Assembly (NCBI GenBank): GCA_036897485.1 | Contig: JAYMTF010000008.1 | Coordinates: 1 to 64,000 of the forward strand | Reading direction: 5' to 3' | Origin: Pelargonium nanum | Taxonomy: Eukaryota; Streptophyta; Magnoliopsida; Geraniales; Geraniaceae | DNA: 64,000 nt | Shown: positions 47,062-58,480 of the stretch, in pieces | Layout of the letters: each line of letters opens with the position of its first letter | Position numbering within the stretch: the first letter of the stretch is position 1 | The notes under the pieces: generated by a model | Told to the model about the DNA's origin: nothing | Seen by the model: only the letters and a program-made list of their open reading frames with translations | Database searches by the model: none | Made by a program: the position numbers and the translations under genes

Positions 47062-50000
47062 TTCCGAACACTCCCGGTTAGTTCCCCAATGTATTTGTCT
47101 TGAATACACCATAAGGAGCCAATATTTGTTATTGTTAGCTCATGTTCTAAAACAACATTTAAACCCCCAACGCTCCTGTAATCTAGAATTGGTTCTATAA
47201 ATACATAGTTTTGAAGTTCTCGTTTATGCAACATAAAACTTCCTTAACCAAAGTTAGGCGTGTGACAATATTTTGAGAGATTAGTCCGATCTTCGGGTAT
47301 GATCACATTCGACGAGAAAACAAAATTAGAAAGTTGTCTCCAACAGGTTTAGATGGAACTTGGAGGATGAGAGGCTCTACAGTTGAGCATATAGAGTTAG
47401 GAGTTGTGCACAGGTTGGCCATTAGGACAAAACATTATCCTCTTGAGCAGTGCACTTGCTAGCTAGTTGCTAGTTTGCTACTAACATATATGAGCTGTTT
47501 TGTACACTTTAGGTTTGAATAAGTTACTTGTGTACTTTATAGGCTTGAAATATCATATTATCATATAATCAAAATGTATACAAATTGTATCCATGATCCA
47601 GCTGTTGTTGTTTGAGATTCACTCTTTTGTCTAAAAGAATAGGGATGAAAAAAAGGTGGTGAGAGGTGAAGCATGTATAGACATTAAGGAGGTACTCAAA
47701 ACTATGTTGACATGTTCACAAAATGTAAAAAAACCTAATAATAATGAGACTTTTGACCTTCAAAAAGAGTATACAAAAATGAAACATAAAAATAAAATAA
47801 AGAGAGACAGCTATGGCAGAGCAGCAATTCTATGGAGCATTCATGAACCTCATAACAAAGTTGTAAAGTGGTCCCTTACCCTCCATCCTTATACACCTTT
47901 TAATTAAACCCTAATTTAGCCCTAACCCTACCTTCCTAGTTCCTAGCTCATATTCTTTGTGTACTATTAGCCAAACATAATTTCAATGATCTAGTTGTCC
48001 ATAGCTTACTACAAGCATTTATGGTGCAAATTTCAACATTAGATCTAGATCTCATTATTGTTTGAAATTGTTATGAACACTTTTCATATGCGTTCGTTTT
48101 ATGAGAATTTTTAGAAATTCGAATGTGAGGAAGAATAAAGAAATATGTAATTGTTGTTGTTTGAACGTTGATAATGTGAGATGCATTTCTCGTCACCTAA
48201 TTTTCCATTTTTGCATGAAATGAAAATGAAAAACCAGTAAGAACTATGGTCGAAGATGTGGAATTGAATTTTCGCGTATGACCTAATTCAAATTAAGTTG
48301 GTTGGTGATCGACCTGGTCTAGATACATGAGTACTCATTTCCTATTCACGTAATATATAGTAAGAAAATAATTAGCAATTGATGTATCAACTTAACAAAC
48401 TGAAAGTTGATTGACATTAACATTTTCACACCAAATGTAAGGGGAAAAACACGAGAGGAATTTCTCTATTCTAAAATACTATGGTACAATAGTTTTAAGC
48501 ATAAGGTACTATTTAGTGATGCACATAGCATGCCTAGCTAGATATTTCTCTCTTTTGTGGATAAAAGGTATCACCATAGTTTCTTGGTAGGGTTTTGAAA
48601 AAAAAAAGAAATTGAAGTCTTTGTTTTGTAGAAGGCTTAACCATAATTATCATTGTTGAGAGTGACTATGGAAAGGGAGGGTAGGGCCATTCTACTTTGA
48701 CTCCAAAGTCCAAACATGGACAAAGAGTCTCTCTCACTCATATTTTCATTTTTATTATTATTATAAAAAGGAAAAATTGTTTTTGGATCTCCTTAGAACA
48801 AGGGCACAAAGTCAAGGTCCTACCTCTCTTCTCAATTACTAGCACACAACTACTTCTACAATAGTCTATCCCAAAATTATGATTTCCTTTGTGATTTCCA
48901 CATGGAATTCAAGTTTATAAGACCCATGAGTTCAATTAAATCATAATGAGCCGCAAGATTCTTCTCCACATATTGGATATGCGTTGGTACACAAAAATGT
49001 CACTTCATGCGTGTTTGTTGAAGAATATTATCAATATACGCATGTAAACAAAATCGTCGTTTGCTTCACACGCATCTTGCTAATGGAATTTTGAATTTGA
49101 AAATGGTTGCATTAATGCTATTAGTACTAATTTTATAGAAACACTCATTTGACATTTAGTTACAAAATGGGTATCATAAATAGCCTCTTGTGACACTCAA
49201 CTGTCACACATGAAGCACATGACATGTGACACTCTCAACATCAACTAAAACCAAACAATGTAGAGGTGGATTGGGAAATTCTTAGTCCCAATTTGTAGCC
49301 CTACACCAAATAGTTGTAGGACACTCTATTTTTTTATGTTGTTGTTTAACTAAGTGAATCATGCGATATTATCTAATTTTATACTGTCACAAATTAACGT
49401 AAGTCTGACCGATCAAGTCAAGTAATGGAAATAAAAGTTCCGATTAAATATTATGGTTGTAATAATATTACATATTTAATATTTTGTGTGACATAATAAC
49501 AATATTCTAAAATATATTAGACTATTTAAAAATATATATATTAGACTAATTAATTATTTGAACTAGTCGGTGTAGATCAGTCCAATTCTTTAATTGATTG
49601 AAACAATGATCAAAGTCAATTAAAATTGGTAAAAACTTTATGTTAATGTTCAATCCGGTCCATTATCTTGTTTTGCTTGGGATATTTTTGAATAGAACTA
49701 ATTTTGGTCTTATTTTCTCACTTTTACCATCAAAATTTTAACTATATGACAGTTGATCGTTTTTTAAATATTTAAAAATTTATAAATCAAATTGCTCATA
49801 TGTATTTTTTTTTTGGCTCATATGTATTAAGGTATTTGGTTCTACGTCATATATGTTCCTAATAAAATATATAATTCACCATCAAGTATAGTAATATTTA
49901 TATTATCTAAAAAGCTTATAACTAAATATCTTTTGTTGACTTATTGATGATTAATCAATCAATCCGATGAAATTAATAAAGCCGATCAACAAATTAATTT

Positions 50001-52140
50001 AAGTTTCAGTCTATTTTTGTAAATCATAGCATAAGACAAAAATAAATTAATTAGGCTATCCCATTAATAATCATGATTTCACATAAAACAAAAACCACAT
50101 CAATTGAGAGGAATTTCAGCATAGTTTAATAATAATACATAATAATGGCTATCCAAGAGAAATAAAGAAACAAAAATATATTATATACTATATGGTAACA
50201 AAAAAATATAACTTTCCACAAAAAAATAATTATAATACTCATGCTTACACCTACATGGGTCCCACCCAAGTTGAACTACAAAGCAAGAACATGTCACAAA
50301 ACAGAAAATTAAAAACAGATGATGACATCTACAAACAATTTTGAAAAAATCCTTGACCTTGTCAAACATTGACCAATCAATTTTTGACATGTCATCAAGA
50401 TATTTATCTTTCTACCTTTCATTTTTATTCTTGATATTTTCAAAGGATAACACCATTAATTATCTCATAAATACAATATTATATGAGTTAATTCCAAAAC
50501 CTTCCAAATTAATCTATTTTGATATGATAAAACTTTCTAAACTCAAATGTTCACTATTGGATAAAAATATCTTAAATATACAAGTTGCTTCTAACATCAC
50601 ATTCAATGTACATAGGACATATATGAAAACTCTTTCAATGCATATTGAAGATAAAATTTGCATATGAACCCAATACTATTCATGAAAGTTGATATGCAAC
50701 AAAAGAGTCAAATTGCACATTTTGTAAGTTTGTTAACTTATTAATGTAACATCTTATGTTACAAAAATATTAACTATGCAAGATTTTTAGTTTTATATGA
50801 AAACCAATACTTAATTTTAGAACTGTTGTAATGTGTATATATCTGAGTGAGTTAAATCTACAAATTATACAAAAATATGTGTTTTTTTATATTAATTTTT
50901 TTGAGTTGCGGTTTTAGAAGAATTGAATGAATGATATATAAACCACGGTTTTGAATTTAAATAGGCACAATAGTATCATAATAAGGTTATAGAGAGAGAT
51001 GGTGGCGGACCGTACAAAGTAAGCAAAATATGTAATATGAAACCAAACGTCTCAAATAAAAAATTATATCGAAAATTTATCTAAAGTGAAAACGACTCTT
51101 ATCATTTAATTAAAATAAGTAATTATTGTTCATTGCTGTTAAAATATCTTAAATATGATTATTGCTTTTAAGGGTTTAACAATACCGGAAATGAGTTGTT
51201 TTATTTTTAATTTAACCATACATTTATAGAGAAAAAAATTAGTTTATTCGCGAATCGCGTTAGCAAAATTGTTTTGTCACCGTTTCCGCAAGCATAAGAA
51301 ATACCAAAAAAATTGCCACCTAATTCTTCTAATTGTTTAAGCACTATCTTTAGTCAAGCCGGCCAACCCAAGATTACTATTAATTATTTATCTAATCTCC
51401 ATTTCTAGTATAAATTAATTAGCGATTACCATTCATTGGCCAATTAAAAATAGCCACGTGCCCGCGTAATAGATTTTATTAAATATTCTTGTAAGTAGTG
51501 ACTAGCAATATGTGATTCCACTTTTTATTATTTATTTTTAATAGTAAGTTCACAGCAGCCCTTAATTTGGCATAATCTCCATTGTTTTACTGAGTTCAAC
51601 ATCAAGAACTTGGCAATAGGAATTTTTTTAATATTTCTTTGACCAAAAAGATTTATATGTGGAGAAAAAAATATCTTATACACATAAAATATCTTTTGTT
51701 TCTTTTCTTTTCAGGACAAGTGGAGACCTTTTGGTTAATACTATTCATAGCACAAGTGAAGTATTTTGTGAATTTTCTTGGTATTTATTTAATGTGTTTG
51801 GCAGAAAAAAATTTAATAATGAATTAATAATAATAATAATAATAATAATTATAACTTGGAGTTTGAGGATATTTTGAGAGACCTAAAAAAAATACCTTCA
51901 TGATTTTATTGTGTTGTGGTTAAATTGTTGGAGTGAAGCAAGTTATTATTATCATTATATTATGATGAGTTATAGGTAAGCCATCCAATTTTGACTACTT
52001 AATAAACAATTTATGAGAATATTTCTTGTGACTTGATCTATAAAAAAAGAACTCTAGCTAAAAGTTGAAATGATAATTTGAAGTATTAAATATGTTTTCA
52101 AAAAAATATCTAAATGATGATACATACAAATGAACCTACA
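47062..52140. other. Gene-poor AT-rich spacer
   Basis: About 5 kb after the DRP5A stop has no gene I can support. It contains long AT-rich runs, short chance frames and simple repeats such as (TAA)n near 51826-51850. Confidence 0.55.
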
Positions 52141-52376
52141 ACTTTTCAAAACCTAACTATTTAGTTTATCTTAGCTTGAAATATTATTTTCACTTGAAAA
52201 AGAAAACAAGTAGTCATTGATAAACTTGTTAATACCAAGTGAAATAAGTTTTCGAAAAACTAAGTGATTTTACTTTTCAGAACCCTAATTATTTACTTTA
52301 TCTCAACTTTGAAATATTATTTTCACTAAAAAAACAAGTAGTTTGTTGATGAACTAGATAATAGCAAGTGAAATAT
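52141..52376. repeat. Tandem duplication beside a LINE insertion
   Basis: Units at about 52141-52246 and 52272-52376 share ACTTTTCA, TATTTA-TTTATCT, GAAATATTATTTTCACT, ACAAGTAGT and AGCAAGTGAAATA-like sequence. A LINE inserted directly after the second unit. Confidence 0.75.
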
Positions 52377-52387
52377 GAGAGCAATGA

Positions 52388-53056
52388 TGTTCTGTACTCG
52401 CTCTCACCTTACATCCGTTTCGCTTGCCATAAATTGATTTGGAGGCCTTTTATTCGCCCAAAGTTACAATGTTTTGCATGGCTTGCGGCGCTTGATAGCG
52501 TTTCATGCTTGGATTTTCTTGCGTCTCGTGGGGTCCTGCCGGCTTCAGTAAGTTGCACTTGCAAACTTTGTGATAGAGCTCCTGAAACTTGCTCCCATTT
52601 GTTGATTTTATGTCTTTGGGCTTTTCGTGTTTGGGCGGCTGTATTGAGATGGTGGAACGAGAAGGTTGTTTTGCCAGCGGATGCCTTCTCGCTTCTGGTC
52701 AGCTGGATCTAATGGTTCTATGGCTGCAAGACAAGCCGATTGATGTGGAATGTTGTTTGCATAGTGGTTCTTTGGCACTTGTGATTGGCTCGTAACGCTT
52801 TGGTTTTTCGTCATGATTTTCCGAGCATCGAGGACACGGGGATTAGGATCAAGAGTTTTTGTTACTCTCTTTGTAATTGCTTGCTTCCTATTTCGCATAG
52901 CTCTTTTTTCCTTTTCAGCTTGGAACATGGATCCTGCCTCTTGCTTGGTAGGTTAGGGTCGGGTTTTCATGCTTATCTTTGTACTTTTATTTAAGCATTT
53001 CCGGCTAATATATATAAAAGGTACCGATTGCTTATCAAAAAATAATAATAATAATA
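52388..53056 (+). mobile_element. 5'-truncated LINE, plus strand
   Basis: A 10-bp direct repeat AGAGCAATGA at 52378-52387 and 53057-53066 frames the copy. It starts inside the reverse-transcriptase zinc-binding domain (FIRPKLQCFAWLAALD, CKLCDRAPETCSHLLILC), runs through a 3' region and ends CTTATCAAAAAATAATAATAATAA. Endonuclease, polymerase and the whole 5' part are missing, the usual result of incomplete target-primed reverse transcription. Confidence 0.85.
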
Positions 53057-53066
53057 AGAGCAATGA

Positions 53067-55830
53067 GTATAAGATATAATTTATCTATCTTAGATCAGAC
53101 TATCAATGATGGTTAGCACCTCATTAAAAATTTGTATACAGCCCGCGGGTCGTTCAATTTTTCAAATTTATTGCGACGGACATGAAAAAATTTAACGTGA
53201 TGTCATCTCATAGTTAATTTGTCCAGTCTGAGGCAAAAATAGATGACTCATATTACTTTTTCTCATGAAATATTTATATTTGATAAAAACCATGTGAAAA
53301 AGTTTATAACTACATGAGGTACGTTCTTGATAAACTTGGAATGATCACCACAAATTTATTGCTTTTATTTATACACAATAGAGCAATTATCTATTGTATT
53401 ATTCTGTTCAAACGTATAAATCGAATCAACCGAATCATATCATTTTATTTGTCAATTGTATCTTAAAAACTAAAAAAAAAAATGAATCAAAACAAACACT
53501 AGCTAAAGAATAAGAACCATTTCAAGAATCCAAGCCACAATGATTATAATTATGAAACACAAGTGCCCAATTTTCCTTATGGAGTTGTGTTGTATAGACA
53601 AAATTTGGTCCCCCCACTCCACTTTCTTTACTTTTTTTCCCTCATGTGAATGTGAATTTGATTCTTTTTTATCACTATATATTGTTTATTTATTTAGTTT
53701 TTAAAGTAAATATAATCAACATTTGAAAATTGTATCAATTTTATTATAATGAATTTCAGAATCTGTCCATTGTTGTTGCTATTGCCCTTTCAAACACTCC
53801 TTTTTTTCCAACCGAACTGATTCACAATTCACAAACAAAAAGTTAAAGACAACTAATTAAATTTAAAATTATCATTAGTCCTTTTGATTAGATTTTTTAA
53901 TTGTGTAATGATGTGAATATATTCGTATTTAATTAACTTAAGCATTGTCTAATTAGATATACTATAATTGCTCAAGATTATGCAAATCCATGTGTTAGAT
54001 CATGTTCGTAATTTTAAATATTGTTACCTTTGTTTCTTGAATTAAGATGTCTAGACTAGTTATTAGGGACAGACATAAATAATTCAAAGTAAAAACAAAA
54101 AATATTTTTTAGAGGGAAAAGAAAAGATTATATAAATACACTATCATCAATATGATTTACCACAATAAATAATCAACATTCGATCACTTTAAATTACTTT
54201 ATAATTAAACGTTATAATTAATCGCCAGTTACTAGTTACTACTATTGCATTTTTCTTATAAAACAAGAATTAATAAATATACATGAAAATGCTCATTTGA
54301 AACCAGTCGACCTAATAATAAAAGTGTGAAACTAATCATTTACACACATGTAGAATAAAGTACAACATGTAGCTAGTAATTATTGATATCCTTCACGTAA
54401 ATACCACAGTCTAAAAGTAATATTTAACTACAACTGACACACAAATAACTTTAATTTAGGTATTATGGATAAACAAATAATTGAAGGTTTATTCATTATA
54501 ACAAAAAAAAAAAAAACAGAGTGAAGAATATGATAAAATAAACTATCATCAATATGATTTATTAATTCAACAAATAAGACATTATAAACATGAGTCACTA
54601 TTATTACATTTTTCCTTACATAATAAGAACTAATATATAACATGAAGATGCTTAGTTGAATCCAATCGATGTAATGATAAAATTACGCCACTAATCATTT
54701 ACACACATAAATAGAATGAAATAGAATGTGTTGTAATAACTAACATACTTCACGTAAGAGTAAAATTTAAAATTCATAATATTAACGTAAAATTTAACCA
54801 TATTTAATCGTCACACAAATGATTAATTATTTGTCTTAAAATTTAGATTGGTAAAATCCCAACAACAAGCCAATCAAAACTAACTATTTGTGAACTCAAT
54901 AGTACTAACAAAAATATGTAGGAAAGTAGAAAGAAGAAGAAGATTAAACATGAAGTTGGTTCTCAAAGTTATAGTTGCACTTGCACAAACACACCAATTT
55001 GAGCATTGCACTTGTCAAGCCCAAGTGGAGGTACCTAGCCATCTCATTGGTGCGTGTAATTCACGCGCCCAATCTCATGCTCCACTCCCATCACACATGA
55101 ACATGACACAAACACCACAAGAGCTCCTCCTCTTGTTTTTGTAACAAGGAGAGCTCTGAAGTCAATGCTCTCATTGAAATGATAGCCTCTCCATCTCCTT
55201 AATATTCCCATTCCAATTACCTCATCAACCTCACCACCTATCTTGATTTGATTTGCCCAAAATATATTTTCTTTTTCTCTAATCCCAAAACCATTAGGGA
55301 GGCCATTTTCCCACATTTTCTCTATGGCCAATCACCCCCAAATCCCAACCCCACCACCCAAAATCAAGGAGTTCTCATTTTTCAACTTTCAAGAATTAAA
55401 ATACTAGTACTATGTACTAATACTATATTACTAATAAAAAATGCTTATCGAAACTAATAAAAAAGAATAGTAAAGTTTAATGAACCAAAACTCAGCTAAA
55501 CCAATTATTTCATGTCAGTTCTAATAAATTTGTGAGAGCATAACGTTTTTTTATATATTTTTGAATTTGTGTATTTGGTGAGTTTCAATAAAAGATTGAT
55601 TGTCTGAGACTCGTTAATCTCTTCTTCTTTTGATTAGTTAAGCTACATAACATAAGTACCACTCTCTTATAAACTCAAATAACTTACTTCATCGAATTCG
55701 AGACCTCAAAGGTAATTCGAAACATTTAAACCGTTTGCCCCTATCTAACTTAGTTGATCTCTTATTGATTCAAAAAAAAAAGACCAAAAAAGTTTTTTTT
55801 TTAATATTTATTTTCTTTAGAGAGAGAAAG
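53067..55830. other. AT-rich spacer upstream of the VQ gene
   Basis: No gene is supported. It holds a 400-bp-period tandem duplication (54124-54820), a small imperfect palindrome at 55046-55073, and then the VQ gene promoter region. Confidence 0.5.
54124..54820. repeat. Tandem duplication, about 400-bp period, 5' of the VQ gene
   Basis: Two diverged copies start near 54126 and 54526. Shared markers in order are ACTATCATCAATATGATTTA, TTACTA(T)TATT-CATTTTTC, AAGAA(T/C)TAATA, ACTAATCATTTACACACAT, and CTTCACGTAA. Each ends in a TTTAAC-ACTAC or TTTAACCATA segment. Confidence 0.7.
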
Positions 55831-55889
55831 TTGAGTGAGTGAGTGTTGCACAACAAAACAAAACATAGCTCATAAGCAAAAGCAACCAA

Positions 55890-56039
55890 GACCCTCTCTC
55901 TCTCTCATCAAAACCAAAAGCCTTGTTTTTCACTCATCCATCTCTTTTTCTAGTCTTTACCTCCTCACTCTCCTCCATTTTCTTCTTCTTCCTCCTCAAA
56001 ACGAAACCCTCTCTATTTTTTGCTCTCTCCGACCCATCA
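55890..56039 (+). promoter_or_regulatory. Pyrimidine-rich 5' leader of the VQ gene
   Basis: This CT-rich stretch (repeated CTCTCTCTC and CTTCTTCTTCC) directly precedes the start codon and is typical of plant 5' leaders. It contains no ATG in frame with the gene. Confidence 0.5.
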
Positions 56040-56771
56040 ATGGAAAACGCCATTAGAGCCCAAGATAGAGAGAACCCATCTCCTTTAAACTCCCCAAAAA
56101 GCAATGGTGGAAGCGTCAGCAGCAGCTGCAGCAATGGCGGAGGAGCAGCTCACCAGCAACCTCAATTTCACCAAACCCCACCACCTCTAACCCCAAAACC
56201 CATCTCCAGATCTGACACCACCAATCCTTACCCAACCACCTTCGTCCAAGCCGACACCACCACCTTCAAGCACGTCGTCCAGATGCTCACCGGGTCATCG
56301 GAGACCACCGCCAAGCAGGCCTCCCGTCCTCCGCCGCAAGATCCGCCGCCGCCGCCGTCCAAGAGCGTGATACCCCCAATCAAGACCGCCCCGAAGAAGC
56401 AGCAAAGCTTCAAGCTTTACGAGCGCCGGAGCCACCTCAAGAACAGCCTCATGATCAACACCCTCATCCCCGGCTTCTCCGCCGCGAATTCCGGCTTCTC
56501 GCCGCGCCACCAGCAGGAGATCTTGTCTCCGAGCATCCTCGATTTCCCCAAACTCGCCCTCAGCAGCCCCGTCACCCCATTGAACGACGACCCGTTTAAT
56601 CGGGCCTCGCCGTCGCTCGGAAACTCCTCGTCGGAGGAGGACAGGGCCATCGCCGAGAAGGGTTTTTACTTCCACCCCTCGCCGATGTCCACGCCCAGAG
56701 ACGGCGGCGAGCCGCAGCTCCTGCCCCTTTTTCCGGTGACATCTCCGAGAGTCTCTGGGTCTTCTTCTTGA
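56040..56771 (+). CDS. VQ-motif protein, MPK3/MPK6-target type (VQ4/VQ19/VQ33 group)
   Basis: A single intronless frame codes for 243 residues; the ATG at 56040 is the first in frame. The VQ motif FKHVVQMLTG is at residues 76-85 and matches FxxxVQxLTG. The N-terminal third is Ser/Asn/Gly/Pro rich. A basic segment KLYERRSHLKN follows, and the C-terminal half has many Ser-Pro/Thr-Pro sites (LSPSILDF, SSPVTPL, HPSPMSTP, TSPRVSG). This layout matches the Arabidopsis VQ proteins that are phosphorylated by MAP kinases 3/6 and bind WRKY factors in immunity. Nuclear action and MAPK control are inferred from family membership and the site pattern. High GC in the coding part contrasts with its AT-rich flanks, as is usual for such genes. 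Confidence 0.93.
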   Translation: MENAIRAQDRENPSPLNSPKSNGGSVSSSCSNGGGAAHQQPQFHQTPPPLTPKPISRSDTTNPYPTTFVQADTTTFKHVVQMLTGSSETTAKQASRPPPQDPPPPPSKSVIPPIKTAPKKQQSFKLYERRSHLKNSLMINTLIPGFSAANSGFSPRHQQEILSPSILDFPKLALSSPVTPLNDDPFNRASPSLGNSSSEEDRAIAEKGFYFHPSPMSTPRDGGEPQLLPLFPVTSPRVSGSSS

Positions 56772-57447
56772 GTCTCTCGCGGAAAGTCCAAATTTTTATA
56801 TATAAAGAACAGCAAAAAGATGTAATTTGTGAGTAATTAAGAGGAAATGGAGTAATGGGTTTTGGTTGATTTGCACTGACAGCCTGAGATCTTGCTCCAA
56901 TTGTACAATTTGATCTCACTTCCAAAATATGGTAAAATCACCTTCTTCTTCTTCTTTTTCTCTTTTTTTGCTATATTATTGAGAATCATCAAATTGGATT
57001 TGGGGAGATAAATTTTACATTTTGATTTCTGGGTTTTGATAATAATCTTCCTCTTGTTGTTCTTGTTCTTAACATGATGATCACATCACATCACAATCCC
57101 ATTTCCATGTTTCTCAATTGTGGGTCTAATTTGATTTCTGCAGTTCTCATTTATGGTTCTTTTTCTTGGAATTGTGGTTTGTTATTGATCAATTTATGTT
57201 TGAAACTTTGTGATGAATTTTGTTGTTTAAAGAAGAGTGAATAAATGAGAGAGGACTTGTCAGAGGATGGGAGGTTGGCAAGTCAGTGTTTTTAAATTGA
57301 CTGCTCTGGCAGTAATGTGTACTGTGCTTGTGGTGTATTGCTATTTACTGTAAATTGTGGTGTCATTAAGGAAATGAGTCAACTAGTTAGAGAGCTATGG
57401 GGTCCCCCTCCTTTGAGGGCAAAAAAACTGAAACTTTCACACCTGGT

Positions 57448-57496
57448 TAGAGAGAGAGAGAGAGAGAGAGAGATGGGTTGGTTGGTTGGTTGGTTG
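57448..57496. repeat. GA and GGTT microsatellites
   Basis: A run of AGAGAGAG... at about 57448-57473 is followed closely by four GGTT units at 57479-57495. Confidence 0.8.
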
Positions 57497-57904
57497 ATGG
57501 GTGGTCTCATTCTTGATTTTGGTTTAGGGTTGCCAAAATTTGTGAGTTTTGATCTTTCTTCTCATTGTAAATTTCCTCAAACCATGCTATGAAAATGCTA
57601 AAGATGGTGGTCCAAAGTTGGGAGTCAATTTCCCAACTCAGGAGGGTGGTTTTGATTTTGAAGAGTAGCTTTCTTTTAAGTGTAGAAAACACATGGCCCA
57701 CACACACACACTCAGATGATCATGCAGACCAAAACCTAACAAAGTGTGGTATTAAATGGTGGATCAGATGGATCATCATCTGCATTTCTTGTTGACTTTT
57801 CTGCAGCAAAATGGTTCCTAGATCATTGATTGAGTACCTACATTTGTTCCCTCATAACATGTTGTAGAACTTGAATATGACTTTCTTGTTTTGATGGTAA
57901 TTTT

Positions 57905-57990
57905 TGGTTTAGAAGGTCAGTCTTGCATGGCGGTTAAGGTTGTATGTGACTTTAATGTCGCAAGTTTGAGCAAGAAAAATATCTCATAAC
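57905..57990 (+). mobile_element. Possible SINE-like fragment
   Basis: TCTTGCATGGCGGTTAAGG looks like a tRNA-type box A region and GTCGCAAGTTTGAGC a weak box B. Sequence after it (CAGTGAGAGTCTAGTGCACTGA) is related to the repeat array at 58190-58480. Confidence 0.35.
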
Positions 57991-58189
57991 AGTGAGAGTC
58001 TAGTGCACTGAGAGCTAGTAATTATTCGTTTCAAGAACATTAAGAGCACTTTTGAAGCACAATCAATAGTAAAATGAACAAATTTGGAGGAAGATGGGGC
58101 AGTGGTAGCAAAATATGTGGAGGGAGAGTCAAGACACTACAATACAGCTTATGTCATTACTTAAAGTAAAGAAAACACGTACGTTGCAA

Positions 58190-58480
58190 GAGTAGAGAAA
58201 CGATTACATACATAATTTATCTTTTCTGTTTCGCAACAATGAATGTCTTTAGTTCAATTCTAGAAAACTATCTCTGTGAAAACAATAAAAAGATTACATA
58301 CTTAATTCATTTTTTCCTAATATCGCAATGGTGAGACTCTCGCGGTTAAATATTCGATCTTACCCATTCCACACTAGTGAACATCTCAAGTTTAATTATC
58401 AACAAGAAAAATACTACATACGTAACATAACCAGTCTATTCTAAACGTCACAACGGTGAGAGTTTCGTGCACTGAAATGT
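58190..58480. repeat. Degenerate three-unit repeat array
   Basis: Three related segments start near 58203, 58292 and 58412. Each contains A(T/C)TACATAC-TAA followed by TCGCAA-(A/G)TGA or CACAACGGTGAGAG. The second and third also share GAGA(C/G)T-TCG(C/T)G. The period is about 90-120 bp. Confidence 0.55.

Noticed and set aside
47656-47907. Open frame of 83 codons after DRP5A
   Set aside because: It is low-complexity, Lys/Asn-rich, matches no family I know and lies in AT-rich DNA.
54950-55144. Small frame with a hydrophobic start resembling a secreted peptide
   Set aside because: There is no clear signal-peptide cleavage region, no known family, and the opposite strand is equally open.
55923-56039. 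N-terminal extension of the VQ protein
   Set aside because: The extension has no ATG and is a pyrimidine-rich leader read in frame.
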